From positions 501,191 through 565,190 of the forward strand of contig JACRQG010000011.1 in NCBI GenBank assembly GCA_016222805.1: 64,000 nt of DNA, in the 5' to 3' direction. Positions 51,991-62,000 of this stretch are shown here, one piece after another. The notes below the pieces were generated by a model. The model ran no database searches. It was not told the origin of the DNA and saw only the letters and a program-made list of their open reading frames with translations. Each line of letters starts with the position of its first letter. Position 1 is the first letter of the stretch. This DNA comes from Verrucomicrobiota bacterium. GTDB lineage: Bacteria > Verrucomicrobiota > Verrucomicrobiia > Opitutales > Opitutaceae. The translations under genes and the position numbers were made by a program.

Positions 51991-52063
51991 GGGAGTGGCG
52001 AAAGTGGTCCGCCACGGCGGAGGGAGATTTGCGTTTGGAGCAGAATCGCGGGAGAGTCGCATC

Positions 52064-52360
52064 ATGGAGAAGACGCAAGAGGCAGGTGCCGTGCGGCATA
52101 ACGAAGCGGAGCAGCGTTTCGAGATCGCGGTCGGCACCAGCCTGGCCGTGGCCGAGTACACGCGGAACACCGACGGCATCGTCATGACGCACACGTTTGT
52201 ACCTCCGGATCTGCGTGGACGGGGCTTGGCGGAGCGGTTGGTGCGGGCGGCCCTGGAGCACGCGCGGGCCCAGAACTGGCGGGTGGTGCCGGCCTGTTCA
52301 TATGTGGCCGGGTTTATCGAAAGACACCCTGCCTACCAGGACTTGCGGGCGGGGCGCTAA
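52064..52360 (+). CDS. Small YjdJ-type GNAT acetyltransferase-like protein
   Basis: A 98-aa protein of the compact GNAT branch (YjdJ/GTLF3B type), which is shorter than usual acetyltransferases. Visible are the N-terminal strands RHNEAEQRFEIAVGTSLAVAEY, DGIVMTHTFVPPDLRGRGLAERLV with the acetyl-CoA pyrophosphate-binding R-G-R-G-L-A, and VVPACSYVAGFIERHPAYQDL at the end. Partner and substrate unknown. The upstream in-frame extension (51995) starts inside spacer sequence and is not supported. Confidence 0.88.
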   Translation: MEKTQEAGAVRHNEAEQRFEIAVGTSLAVAEYTRNTDGIVMTHTFVPPDLRGRGLAERLVRAALEHARAQNWRVVPACSYVAGFIERHPAYQDLRAGR

Positions 52361-52381
52361 TCCGCCGACATCGATCGCGTG

Positions 52382-53035
52382 ATGCAAGCCCTGCCACCTT
52401 CCCAACTGCTCGAGGCCCTGCACTGGCGTTACGCCACCAAGAAGTTCGATCCGAACCGGGTGATTCCCGCCGAAACGTGGGATGCCCTCGAACAGGCCCT
52501 GGTGCTCACGCCTTCGTCGATCGGGCTGCAGCCGTGGCAGTTCGTGGTCGTGACGAATCCCGAGAAAAAGGAGGCGCTGGCCGCCGCATCGTACCGACAG
52601 GCGCAACCTCGCGATTGCTCGCACCTGGTCGCCTTCGCGGTGCGGCGGGATCTCGACGCGGCGCACGTGGACCGGCACGTCGCCCGCATGGCGTCCGTTC
52701 GCGGGATCACCGTGGAGTCGCTGGCGAAGTTCCGGAGCATGACCATGGGCAACCTCGATCGGGCGCGCGCGGCGGGCACCTTGGACACCTGGCAGGAACA
52801 CCAGGTTTACATCGCCCTCGGGCAGTTCATGGCCAGTGCCGCGTTGCTCGGTGTGGACACCTGCCCGATGGAAGGAATCGAGGCGGAGCGATATGATGCG
52901 ATCCTCGGCTTGGTTGGGAGCGGGTACACCACCGCGGTAGCCTGCGCCGCTGGCTACCGGATGGCGGATGACAAGTACGCGACCATGCCGAAAGTGCGGT
53001 TCCCCGCGGCTGAGGTGATTCGGCGGGAGGCGTAG
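52382..53035 (+). CDS. NAD(P)H-dependent nitroreductase family protein
   Basis: A 217-aa FMN-dependent oxidoreductase of the NfsB-like family. It has a typical start LLEALHWRYATKKFDPNRVI, the FMN-binding stretch ALVLTPSSIGLQPWQFVVVT, EHQVYIALGQFMASAALLGVDTCPMEG, and an Arg-containing C-terminal segment KVRFPAAEVI. A GTG one codon upstream (52379) is also possible. These enzymes reduce nitroaromatics, quinones or flavins. Independent of neighbours as far as can be seen; the next gene is convergent. Confidence 0.9.
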   Translation: MQALPPSQLLEALHWRYATKKFDPNRVIPAETWDALEQALVLTPSSIGLQPWQFVVVTNPEKKEALAAASYRQAQPRDCSHLVAFAVRRDLDAAHVDRHVARMASVRGITVESLAKFRSMTMGNLDRARAAGTLDTWQEHQVYIALGQFMASAALLGVDTCPMEGIEAERYDAILGLVGSGYTTAVACAAGYRMADDKYATMPKVRFPAAEVIRREA

Positions 53036-53071
53036 CGACGTTTTCGGGAAAGGCGGTCAATCGGCCATCCT

Positions 53072-53641
53072 TCAGCGGAAGACGGCCGCGCGCCCGGAGG
53101 CATCGAGTTCACGCCGCTGCCCTGGAGCGAGATCGCCGAGAACAAGGTCGCCGATGCGGACCCGCACCAGTCGCAGCGTCGGGTGGCCGATGGCGGCCGT
53201 CATGCGGCGGACCTGACGGTTCTTTCCCTCGGTCAACTCGAGGGACAGCCAGGCGTCGGGCACGGATTTCCGGAATCGCACCGGAGGCGTGCGAACGGGG
53301 AGCGAAGGCGGCTCGTCCAGCAGGCGAACCTGGCAGGGGCGGGTGACGAAGTCGCCCACGCGCAGGCCCCCTTGGGCGAGGCGCCGGAGAGAGGCGGAAT
53401 CGGGTACGCGCTCCACCTGCACCCAGTATTCGCGGCGATGGCCGTGCTGCGGATCCAGCAGACGGGAATTGAGGCCGGGTTCGTCACTCAACAACAGGAG
53501 GCCCTCTGAATCCGCGTCGAGCCGGCCCAGCGGATAGACTCGGGGCGGCAGCCCGAAATCGGCCAGGCAGCGCCAACGCGATCCCGGTTCGGGAGTGAAC
53601 TGCGACAACACCCCGTAGGGCTTGTGGAAAGCGAGGAGCAC
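53072..53641 (-). CDS. RsuA/RluE-family RNA pseudouridine synthase
   Basis: 189 aa if the GTG at 53641 is used (MLLAFHKPYGVLSQF). Longer in-frame starts reach 53899 but cross the divergent oxidoreductase gene and add Pro/Arg-rich sequence. Motifs are the catalytic aspartate in PLGRLDADSEGLLLLS, EYWVQVERVPD, and LTEGKNRQVRRMTAAIGHPTLRLVR. There is no S4 domain, as in RluE, which modifies 23S rRNA U2457 in E. coli; the target here is unverified. The start is the least certain point. Confidence 0.86.
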   Translation of the reverse strand: MLLAFHKPYGVLSQFTPEPGSRWRCLADFGLPPRVYPLGRLDADSEGLLLLSDEPGLNSRLLDPQHGHRREYWVQVERVPDSASLRRLAQGGLRVGDFVTRPCQVRLLDEPPSLPVRTPPVRFRKSVPDAWLSLELTEGKNRQVRRMTAAIGHPTLRLVRVRIGDLVLGDLAPGQRRELDASGRAAVFR

Positions 53642-53793
53642 GCCCGGTGAGTGGCGGGGGCGAGCGCCCTTGGCAAGTACGGGTGGGGCGGAGACGGCCT
53701 CCCGGGCCGCACGGGGCCGACCTGACGGCGGCTGGCCGGTTCGTCCGCGTCGGGTGCTTGCCACCCGTTCTGGACTCCCGCCAGACTCTGCGG

Positions 53794-54789
53794 ATGCGCG
53801 CGATTCAACTGCTGGCGGCCGATCAACTCGCGGTGGTGGACGTTCCGCCGAAGGCGGCCGGACCGGGCGAAGTGGTGGTGGCTGTGCGCGCGGCGGCACT
53901 CAATCATCGCGACGTGTGGATCAAGTCGGGCAAGTATGCGGGGCTGAAGTGGCCGTGTGTTCCCGGGTCCGACGGCGCGGGCATGGTGCAGTTTGTGGGC
54001 GAAGGCGTGGACTCCGCCTGGATCGGCCGGGAGGTGATTCTCAACCCTTCGCTGGCGTGGGGCGAAGACGAGCGGGCGCAGGGGAGCGGCTTTGAAATCC
54101 TCGGCCTGCCGCGCGACGGCACGCTGGCGCAGGAGGTCGTCGTACCGGCCGAGCAACTGGCGGAGAAGCCACGACACCTTACGTGGGAGGAGGCGGCGGC
54201 ACTGCCGCTGGCCGGGCTGACGGCTTACCGGGCGGTCGAGAAGCGGGCGGCCGTGAAACCGGGCGAACGGGTGCTGGTGACCGGAATCGGAGGCGGCGTG
54301 GCGGTTTTCGCCCTGCAATTTGCGGTGGCGGCGGGGGCGGAGGTGTGGGTGACGTCAAGTTCGGGGGCGAAGATCGCGCGCGCCGTGGAGTTGGGGGCGC
54401 GGGGCGGTTTCGACTACACGAACCCGGAGTGGGCGACGGCGGCCCTGCGCGCGCCGGGAGCCTTCGATGTCGTGATCGACAGTGCGGGAGGAGAGGGATT
54501 CGGCCGGTTGATTGACGTGAACGCGCCCGGCGGCCGCCTGGTCTTCTTCGGGGCGACCCGGGGCGACGCCGCCCTGCCGATGCGCAAGGTCTTCTGGCGG
54601 CAGTTGACGCTGCTCGGGACAACCATGGGATCTCCGGCCGACTGGCAGGCGATGTTGGCACAAGTGGCGGCGGCGGGGATCCGACCGGTGGTTGGGGCCG
54701 TGTATCCGATGGGCCAGGCGGAGCGCGCGTTTGCGCTGATGGAAGAAGGCGGGCAGTTCGGGAAGATCGTGTTGCGGATCGAAGCGTGA
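53794..54789 (+). CDS. Zinc-free MDR oxidoreductase (quinone oxidoreductase-like)
   Basis: A 331-aa medium-chain dehydrogenase/reductase. It shows AAALNHRDVWIKSGKYAGLKWP, VPGSDGAGMVQFVGEGV, EEAAALPLAGLTAYRAV, the coenzyme-binding VTGIGGGVAVFALQFA and YTNPEWA. The four-cysteine structural zinc loop is absent, as in the quinone oxidoreductase/YhdH group. It probably reduces quinones or enones with NADPH. It is followed by manC after 48 bp on the same strand; a functional relation is not evident. Confidence 0.88.
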   Translation: MRAIQLLAADQLAVVDVPPKAAGPGEVVVAVRAAALNHRDVWIKSGKYAGLKWPCVPGSDGAGMVQFVGEGVDSAWIGREVILNPSLAWGEDERAQGSGFEILGLPRDGTLAQEVVVPAEQLAEKPRHLTWEEAAALPLAGLTAYRAVEKRAAVKPGERVLVTGIGGGVAVFALQFAVAAGAEVWVTSSSGAKIARAVELGARGGFDYTNPEWATAALRAPGAFDVVIDSAGGEGFGRLIDVNAPGGRLVFFGATRGDAALPMRKVFWRQLTLLGTTMGSPADWQAMLAQVAAAGIRPVVGAVYPMGQAERAFALMEEGGQFGKIVLRIEA

Positions 54790-54837
54790 TTCGTGCTTGG
54801 CGCGGGACGGGGCGGTTGGGAGAAAGGGCGTTCTCCA

Positions 54838-55908
54838 ATGACCCACTCCCCGAATCATTTCGCGTGCATAATGGCCGGAGGCAGCGGCGAGCGTTTCTGG
54901 CCGATGAGCCGCGCGCGGACGCCCAAGCATCTCCTGAAACTCCTCTCGGACCGCACGCTCGTGGAGGAGACCGTCCGGCGGGTGGCTCGTGTGGTTCCTC
55001 CGGAGAACATCTTCGTCCTGACCAATGCCGTGCAGTTGCCCGCCACGCAGGCGGCGCTGCAGGGGTTGATCCCGGCCGGGCAGATCATCGCCGAGCCGGC
55101 CAAACGGGACACGGCGCCGGCGGCGGCCCTGGCAACCGCGCTTGTCCGGGCGCGCGGAGGAGAGGAGGCGGCCCTCGCCCTGTTGCCCGCGGACGCCTAC
55201 ATCGCGGATCAAGCGGGCTTCGCGCGGCAGCTCGCCGCGGCTTTGCCGCGGGCTGCCGGCGGCGACGCGATTCTTACGATTGCGATCAAGCCGGATCATC
55301 CGGCGACCGGGTTCGGCTACCTGGAGATGGGACCGGAAACGACCCGGAGCGAGGCCGGGGTGTTTCGCCAGGTCCGGCGTTTCGTGGAGAAACCCGACGT
55401 CGCGAAGGCGGCTGCCTACCTCGCGAGTGGCAATCATGCCTGGAACGCCGGGATGTTCTTCTGGAGCGTGCGCACCTTTCTGCGGGAGGCGCGGGCGCAC
55501 GCACCGGCGCTGGCTGATTTCATTGCGGGATTTCCGCAGGGAGACTTCTCCGGCTTCCTGGCGGCGCGTTTTCCAGCGCTGCCGAAGATCTCCGTCGATT
55601 ACGCCATCATGGAAAAAGCCGGGGCCGTGGAGACGCTGCTCGCCGGATTCGATTGGGATGACGTGGGGTTGTGGACGGCCCTGCCAAAGCATCTCCAGTC
55701 GGATGGAGCGGGCAACGCACTGCGCGGCGCCGTGGTCGTGGCGCAGGCCGCCAACAACATCGCCGTCAGCAACGGACGGACGATCGCCCTGTGCGGCGTG
55801 AAGGACCTCGTGGTGGTGGAAACGGCCGATGCCGTGCTGGTCTGCCACCGCGATGCGGTGCAGGACATCAAGCAAATCGTGCAGCAACTGCCACCGGCCC
55901 TGCAATAG
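54838..55908 (+). CDS. manC: Mannose-1-phosphate guanylyltransferase
   Basis: Makes GDP-mannose from mannose-1-phosphate and GTP, the donor for polysaccharides and for GDP-fucose. The product is 356 aa from ATG 54838, with only the nucleotidyltransferase part (type II GMPs have an extra isomerase domain). Motifs are CIMAGGSGERFWPMSR, TPKHLLKLL, LLPADAYI, RFVEKPD, NAGMFFW and DWDDVGLWTAL. Substrate could also be another hexose-1-phosphate, but the GERFWPxSR-type signature fits GMP best. It is convergent with typA; a small GC hairpin without T-tract lies between them. Confidence 0.92.
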   Translation: MTHSPNHFACIMAGGSGERFWPMSRARTPKHLLKLLSDRTLVEETVRRVARVVPPENIFVLTNAVQLPATQAALQGLIPAGQIIAEPAKRDTAPAAALATALVRARGGEEAALALLPADAYIADQAGFARQLAAALPRAAGGDAILTIAIKPDHPATGFGYLEMGPETTRSEAGVFRQVRRFVEKPDVAKAAAYLASGNHAWNAGMFFWSVRTFLREARAHAPALADFIAGFPQGDFSGFLAARFPALPKISVDYAIMEKAGAVETLLAGFDWDDVGLWTALPKHLQSDGAGNALRGAVVVAQAANNIAVSNGRTIALCGVKDLVVVETADAVLVCHRDAVQDIKQIVQQLPPALQ

Positions 55909-55936
55909 AGGGCCGGGTTCGGCTCCCGCCGCGCGG

Positions 55937-55960
55937 CCGCGGGACCCAAGTCTCCCGCGG
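55937..55960. terminator. Possible terminator hairpin between manC and typA
   Basis: An 8-bp stem CCGCGGGA/TCCCGCGG (55937-55944 with 55953-55960, 8-nt loop) lies between two convergent genes. No T-tract follows in either direction, so it is only a candidate. Confidence 0.35.
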
Positions 55961-55980
55961 CAGCCGACAACCGTCCGGGC

Positions 55981-57804
55981 TCAGTCTGCGGACTTGGACG
56001 CGCGGGCGAGTTTCCGACGATCGACTTCCTTCAACACCCGCTTGCGCAGGCGGAGGTTCTTCGGGGTGACCTCGACGAACTCGTCGGCCGCGATGTACTC
56101 AATGGCGCGCTCGAGCGACAGCTTGGTGGCCGGGGTCAGGCCGGTTGCCACGCCTTCGCCCTGCGAGCGGAAATTGGTGAGCTTCTTCTCGCGCACGGCA
56201 TTGACGGCGATGTCCTCGTTTCGCGGGTTTTCTCCCACGATCATGCCCTCGTAGACCTGCTCGCCGGGGCCGACGAAGAGCTTGCCCCGCTCCTGGCACA
56301 TCACGAGCGCGTACGTCGTGGTTTCGCCGGCCTCGGTGGCGATCAGGGTGCCGGTGAGGCGGGTCAGGACTTCGCCGGCATGGGGGCCGTACTCCTTGAA
56401 CAGGTGGCTCATCACGCCTCGGCCGCTCGTCATGTTGACGATGTCGATCTCCATCCCGATGAGGCCGCGGGTTGTGATTGTCGCCTCAACCATGGTGGAG
56501 TGCGGGTGCTTCTCCATGTTCGTCATCTGACCCTTGCGGTTGGCGAGGTTCTGCATCACGGCGCCGACGCACTCGTCCGGAACCTCGATCCAGACGGTTT
56601 CATAGGGTTCATGGCGTTTGCCGTCGACGAGGCGCTCGATGACGGTCGGGCGGGAGACGAGGAACTCGTAGCCCTCGCGGCGCATTGTTTCGGCGAGCAC
56701 CGCGACCTGCATCGCCCCGCGGGCCTTGACGGTGTAGACGCCGGCCTTGTCGCTGTCCTCGACGCTGATGGAGACGTTGGTTTTCAGCTCGCGGAACAGT
56801 CGTTCGCGCAGCTGGCGCGACGTGACGAGCTTGCCTTCCTGTCCGACGAGGGGGCCGTCGTTGACGCAGAACTGCATCTCCAGCGTCGGGGGATCGATCT
56901 GGGTGAACGGCAGTGCGTGGCCGTTCTCGTCGACGGTCAGGGTATCGCCGATGTCCACGTCCTCGAAGCCGGACAGGCCGACGATGTTGCCGGCGATGCC
57001 CGCGACGGATTCCTGGGTCGCGAGGCCCGAGTACTCGAAAACCTTGGTGATCTTGGAGCGGATGCGCTGGCCCGTGGAATGGCGGACGGTGAAGACCGTG
57101 TCCCCGACATTGACCCGACCGGCGAGGATCTTCCCGACGGCGATTCGGCCCACGTAGTCGCTCCAGTCGATGTTGGAAACGAGCATGTGGAAGGGATCGT
57201 TCGGCTTGGCGAAGGGCGGCGGCACGTGGTCGAGGATCGTCTCGAAGAGCGGTGTCATGTCCTTCTTCTCGTCGCCGAGATGGTACATCATGTAACCATC
57301 GCGGCCGGATCCGTAGACGACCGGGGCGTCGAACTGCTCCTCGGTGGCGTTCAACTCCATCAGGAGTTCGAGCACCTTGTCATACATCTTGGCCGGCTCG
57401 GCGTTCTCACGATCGATCTTGTTGATGACGATGACGACCTTGAGTCCGTGCTGCAGGGCCTTGCGGAGCACGAAACGGGTCTGGGCCTGCGGGCCGTCGT
57501 AGGCGTCGACCACGAGCAGGACACCGTCCACCATCCGAAGGGCGCGTTCGACCTCGCCGCCGAAGTCCGCGTGTCCGGGGGTGTCGACGATGTTGATGAT
57601 CTTGTCCTTCCAGTGGACGGAGGTGTTCTTGGCCTTGATGGTGATGCCCTTTTCGCGCTCGAGGTCCATGGAGTCCATGGCGCGCTCCTCGACCTGCTGG
57701 TTGGCGCGGAAGACACCGCCCTCCTTGAGGAGCTTGTCGACCAGGGTGGTCTTCCCGTGGTCAACGTGGGCGATGATGGCGATATTGCGGATGCTCTGGT
57801 TCAT
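55981..57804 (-). CDS. typA: Translational GTPase TypA/BipA
   Basis: A ribosome-associated GTPase of the EF-G type, involved in stress, cold growth and large-subunit assembly. The product is 607 aa from ATG 57804, the family length. G1 is [14 protein letters not shown]2 is [12 protein letters not shown]3 is [17 protein letters not shown]4 is VINKIDR. Domains II and III ([11 protein letters not shown]) and the BipA-specific C-terminal domain ([28 protein letters not shown]) are complete. Upstream in-frame sequence to 57867 shows no homology. Confidence 0.96.
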   Translation of the reverse strand: MNQSIRNIAIIAHVDHGKTTLVDKLLKEGGVFRANQQVEERAMDSMDLEREKGITIKAKNTSVHWKDKIINIVDTPGHADFGGEVERALRMVDGVLLVVDAYDGPQAQTRFVLRKALQHGLKVVIVINKIDRENAEPAKMYDKVLELLMELNATEEQFDAPVVYGSGRDGYMMYHLGDEKKDMTPLFETILDHVPPPFAKPNDPFHMLVSNIDWSDYVGRIAVGKILAGRVNVGDTVFTVRHSTGQRIRSKITKVFEYSGLATQESVAGIAGNIVGLSGFEDVDIGDTLTVDENGHALPFTQIDPPTLEMQFCVNDGPLVGQEGKLVTSRQLRERLFRELKTNVSISVEDSDKAGVYTVKARGAMQVAVLAETMRREGYEFLVSRPTVIERLVDGKRHEPYETVWIEVPDECVGAVMQNLANRKGQMTNMEKHPHSTMVEATITTRGLIGMEIDIVNMTSGRGVMSHLFKEYGPHAGEVLTRLTGTLIATEAGETTTYALVMCQERGKLFVGPGEQVYEGMIVGENPRNEDIAVNAVREKKLTNFRSQGEGVATGLTPATKLSLERAIEYIAADEFVEVTPKNLRLRKRVLKEVDRRKLARASKSAD

Positions 57805-57909
57805 GGGCGGACGGCCGGCGGCAGTTGGAAAAGGATCCAACGTGCCGACCGCAACCGGTGAAAGCAAGGCAAGGTTTTGGGCCGACCAAAACCCAAATCT
57901 GGCGGCGAC

Positions 57910-58842
57910 TTAACGAAGGAAGGCGCGCTCCTTGAACCAGTACAACAACTGCTCCGCCCACGGCGGGGCCTCGCGACCCGGTCGACCGAAGCCAAGGCCG
58001 TGCGGCCCTTTCTCGTAGATGTGCAGCGAGAACGGAACCCCGGCGCGGCGCAGGGCGGAGGCGAAGAGGAGAGCGTTTTCCACCGGCACGGACTTGTCCT
58101 CAACCGTGTGCCAGACGAAGCACGGCGGGGTGTCCTTCGTCACCTGCAGTTCGTTGGACAGGGAACGCACGAGGTCCGGCGGCGGGTTGTCGCCCAGGAG
58201 ATTGCGCCGCGATCCGGTATGGGCGTGTTCGAGGAGGGAGATCACCGGGTAGCAGAGGATGCCAAGGTCGGGCCGGGAGCTTTCACGCTCGACCGGGTCG
58301 GCAGCCTCCGGCTTGCCGGCATCAAAGTGCGTGACGAGGGTCGAGACGAGGTGCCCGCCCGCCGATGAGCCGATCACGCCGATCCGGGCCGGATCCAGGC
58401 CGTCGCGACGGGCGAACGTGCGGACCAGGCGCAGCGCGCGGGCGGCATCCCCGAGCATGATCGGATGGCGGTAGCCGTTGGATCCGAGTCGGTACTTGAG
58501 GACGTAGGCGGTGATGCCCTGGGCGGCGAACCACTCGGCATAGCCCGTGCCCTCGTGCTCCGCGAGGCTGCCGTATCCTCCGCCCGGAAGGATGAGCATG
58601 GTGGCGCCGTTCTTCTTGGCGGCGGCGGCAGGGAACGGCGTCAGCGTGGGGATATCCTGTGGACGCTGGCCTAGGGCGCCGGGCGCATCACCCTCCCACA
58701 GCCGAATTGGCCCCAGGATGAGCGGGTAGGGAGTCGGACCCTGGGAGGCTGCCTTCTTTTCGGCGGCGAAAAGAGGGCAGGCCACGACAGCGGCAGCGAC
58801 AAAGGGGAGCAGGGAACGGGCGAAGAACGGGGCTTGGGCCAT
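57910..58842 (-). CDS. Secreted alpha/beta-hydrolase, probable carbohydrate esterase
   Basis: 310 aa from ATG 58842 with a signal peptide ([20 protein letters not shown], cleaving near PLFA). The alpha/beta-hydrolase catalytic parts are [20 protein letters not shown] (oxyanion HGG-like), [14 protein letters not shown] with nucleophile Ser, an Asp in [10 protein letters not shown] and a His in [10 protein letters not shown]. This matches exported acetyl esterases (BD-FAE/acetylxylan-esterase-like) often found with polysaccharide-degrading systems in this phylum. Substrate is unproven. It lies 106 bp from the start-side of typA on the same strand. Confidence 0.88.
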   Translation of the reverse strand: MAQAPFFARSLLPFVAAAVVACPLFAAEKKAASQGPTPYPLILGPIRLWEGDAPGALGQRPQDIPTLTPFPAAAAKKNGATMLILPGGGYGSLAEHEGTGYAEWFAAQGITAYVLKYRLGSNGYRHPIMLGDAARALRLVRTFARRDGLDPARIGVIGSSAGGHLVSTLVTHFDAGKPEAADPVERESSRPDLGILCYPVISLLEHAHTGSRRNLLGDNPPPDLVRSLSNELQVTKDTPPCFVWHTVEDKSVPVENALLFASALRRAGVPFSLHIYEKGPHGLGFGRPGREAPPWAEQLLYWFKERAFLR

Positions 58843-59064
58843 GAGGAATCTCTGGGCATGGAATCGGGCCGCGGCAACTCCATAGCCGGGAAGCCGGCCT
58901 GGGTTCGTTTGCAACGCGGCAGGAGGTTACCTCCGGACGCGCGGCGTGAAGAACGGCATCGCTTCGATGGCGGGGGCGGACATGCTCACGCACAGACCTG
59001 AGGCGCGTCGCGCGTCCGGTCGCCCGTTCCGCTGCCAGAGTTGCCTGCTCACGTCCTTTTCCCC

Positions 59065-62000
59065 ATGCGCGATTGCCCTCCTGGTGCCCCCGACAACCAC
59101 GAGTCCCAAACCGTGCCCGCTGCGCAGAAACGGTTGGGACCCTCGAATGGCCCTCGCGACGAGTACGGTCGAATCGAGCGCGACCTGATGGTGGCCTTGG
59201 CCGCGACGACCGTGTTGGAGACCGGCCTCCGTCTCTGCCTTGAGGCGTCGCTTCGCCTGCAGGGGCTGGACGCCGGCGGATTCTACTTGCGCGATGACGC
59301 GAGCGACGCGCTGGACCTCTCCTGTCACATCGGCCTGTCCCCGGAGTTCGTCGCGAGCGCAAGGAGCTTCGGGGTGGAAACTCCCCAGCACGCCTTGGTG
59401 CTCACGGGAAGACCGATTTACTCGCGCTATCCGGAGCTCGGGATGGCGGTGCCGGAGGCCCGGCGGCAGGCGGGCCTGCGGGCGTTCGGCATCATTCCCA
59501 TTGAGGATCACGGGCGGGTTGTCGGTTGTCTCTATGTTGCCTCCCGCACAGTCGAGGAGATTGGAGCCGAGGAACGACTGGCGCTTGAGACCATCGCGGC
59601 GGGTGCCGCCCAGGCGGTGGTGCGACTGCGGACCCAGGAGTCGCTGCGCGCGAGCGAGGCGAATTATCGTACGCTGTTCCATACGATCGAGGATCTGATC
59701 CTGGTCGCCGCGATTGACGGGCGCCTGCTCCATGGCAATGCGGCCGTGGAGCGGAAGCTCGGCTACGCCCCGGCGGAACTACAGAGGCTGACGGTGGCGG
59801 ATCTGCATCCCGCGAACCTGCGGGAAGAGGCCGCGGTGATTCTCGCGGCAATGCTGCAGGGGGAACGGCAGACTTGTCCCCTGCCGCTGGCCCGCAAAGA
59901 CGGGACCCTGTTGCCGGTGGAGACCCGAGTCTGGTTCGGGGAGTGGGCCGGGCAGCGATGCCTGTTTGGGATTTGCAAGGACCTCAGCGGCGAGCAGGAG
60001 GCACAGCAACGGTTCGAACGCCTTTTCCGCCACAACCCGATGCCCATGGCGCTGTCCAGCCTGCCCGATCGGCGGGTGGCGGACGTCAACGATGCCTGGC
60101 TGGAACTGCTCGGCTACGAGCGGAGCGAAGTGATTGGCAAGACGACCCGGGAGCTGGGAATCTTCGTCGACCCCCACCTGCTGGACGACATCGCGGTCCA
60201 GTTGCGGACGCACGGCTTCATCCAGGCCGTGGAGCTACGCGTGCGGGCCAAAGACGGCAGTCTGCGCGACGGGGTCTTTTCCGGGGAGATCTTCCACAGC
60301 CAGGGAAAGAGCTTCGTGGTCTCAGTGATGGTGGACATCACCGGTCGACGGCAAGCGGAGGCACTCCTGCGCGACCGATTGGAACTGCAGGACCAACTGA
60401 CGAAGGTGGCGGCGTCGGTGCCGGGCCTGATTTGTGCGTTCCGCCTGCGGCCCGACGGGTCGGCGTGCATGCCCTTCGCGACCGACGCCATCGGGGACCT
60501 CTACGGTCTTACCCCCGCGCAGGTCCGGGAGGATTTCTCCCCGATTCTAAACTTGGTCCACCCGGATGACCGCGCGCAACTGGGGCGCAGCATCGCCGAG
60601 TCCGCTCGCACGATGCAGCCCTGGCACGACTCCTTTCGGGTTCTCCACCCGGTCAAGGGGCTCCGGTGGATGGAGGGGAATTCGGTCCCGAGGCCCGAGG
60701 CCGATGGTGGCATCCTGTGGCACGGTTTCGTGCAGGACATCACCGCGCGGAAACAGGCGGAGGAGGAGCTGCGGAATCGCGAATTCCTCCTCGGGGAGAT
60801 GGGGCGGCTTGCCCGGGTGGGTGGATGGGAAGTGGACGCGGCGACCGGCCAGGGCCGGTGGACCGACGAGGTCGAGCGGATTCACGATTTCGATTCTCCG
60901 CAGGAACCCAGCCGGGAGATGGGATACCGGTTCTACCCCGGAGAATCGCGCCGGAAGATCGAGGCGGCGGTGGAGCGGGCGCTGAGCTCCGGCGAATCCT
61001 ATGATCTGGAGCTTGAGTTTGTCTCGGCGAAGGGCGTGAGGAAATGGGTGCGGACCCAGGGGCTTCCCGTTGTCGAAGGCGGGCGGATCGTAAAGCTGCG
61101 CGGCACGCTTCAGGACATCACCGAACGCAAGCGGGCGGAAGCTCGGGTGGCCCGGGAACGGCGGCGCACCGAGTTCCTGCTCGAACTGCACCAGCGGGCC
61201 GGGCAGATGAGCGACAAGGAACTTTTCGACCATGTCCTGGAGCAGGCAGTGCAGCTGACGGAGAGCGCGATCGGTTTCTTTCACCAGGTGGCCGAGGACC
61301 AGAGCACGCTGGTGCTGACGACGTGGAACCGACGGGCGCTGGAGAACTGCACGGCGACCTTCGAATCCCATTATCCGATCAACCAGGCGGGCAACTGGGT
61401 CGATTGCATCCGGCTGCAGCGGCCGGTGGTCTACAATGACTACGCCCACTCTCCAAACCAGCGAGGCCTGCCGCCGGGGCACGCCCGGGTGGAGCGGTTC
61501 ATGAGCGTGCCGGTAATTCAGGACGGCAAGGTGCGGATTATTTTCGGCGTCGGCAACAAGGCCGAGGATTACGACGATGAGGACGTGTCGCAGGTACTCG
61601 TCGTCGCGAACGAGCTGCACAAGATCATGCGGCAGCGGGCGGCGCAGAGCCAGGTCAGGCAGCTTTCCCGGGCCGTGGAACAAAGCACGGTCAGCATCGC
61701 GATCATGGATCCCGGCGGAGTCATCGAGTACGTGAATCCCCGCTTCACCCAGTTGACGGGCTACACCATCGAGGAGATTCGGGGACGGAATCCACGGATC
61801 CACGCGGGTGCTCCAGCCGGGTCCGTCGACGGGCCGGAGCCCTGGTCGGCGGTGCGTGCCGGAGGCGAGTGGCACGGGGAGTTCCTGCACGCCCGCAGGG
61901 AGGGCGAGCCCTTCTGGGCGTCGGCCTCCTGCTCCCGTCTCACGAATTCCAGCGGGGAAACCACCCACCTGGTGATGGTGGCGGAGGACATCACCGAGCG

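Noticed and set aside
53642-53899. N-terminal Pro/Arg-rich extension of the RluE-like gene
   Set aside because: It would cross the start of the divergent oxidoreductase gene and has no similarity; the GTG at 53641 starts directly at the conserved HKPYG motif.
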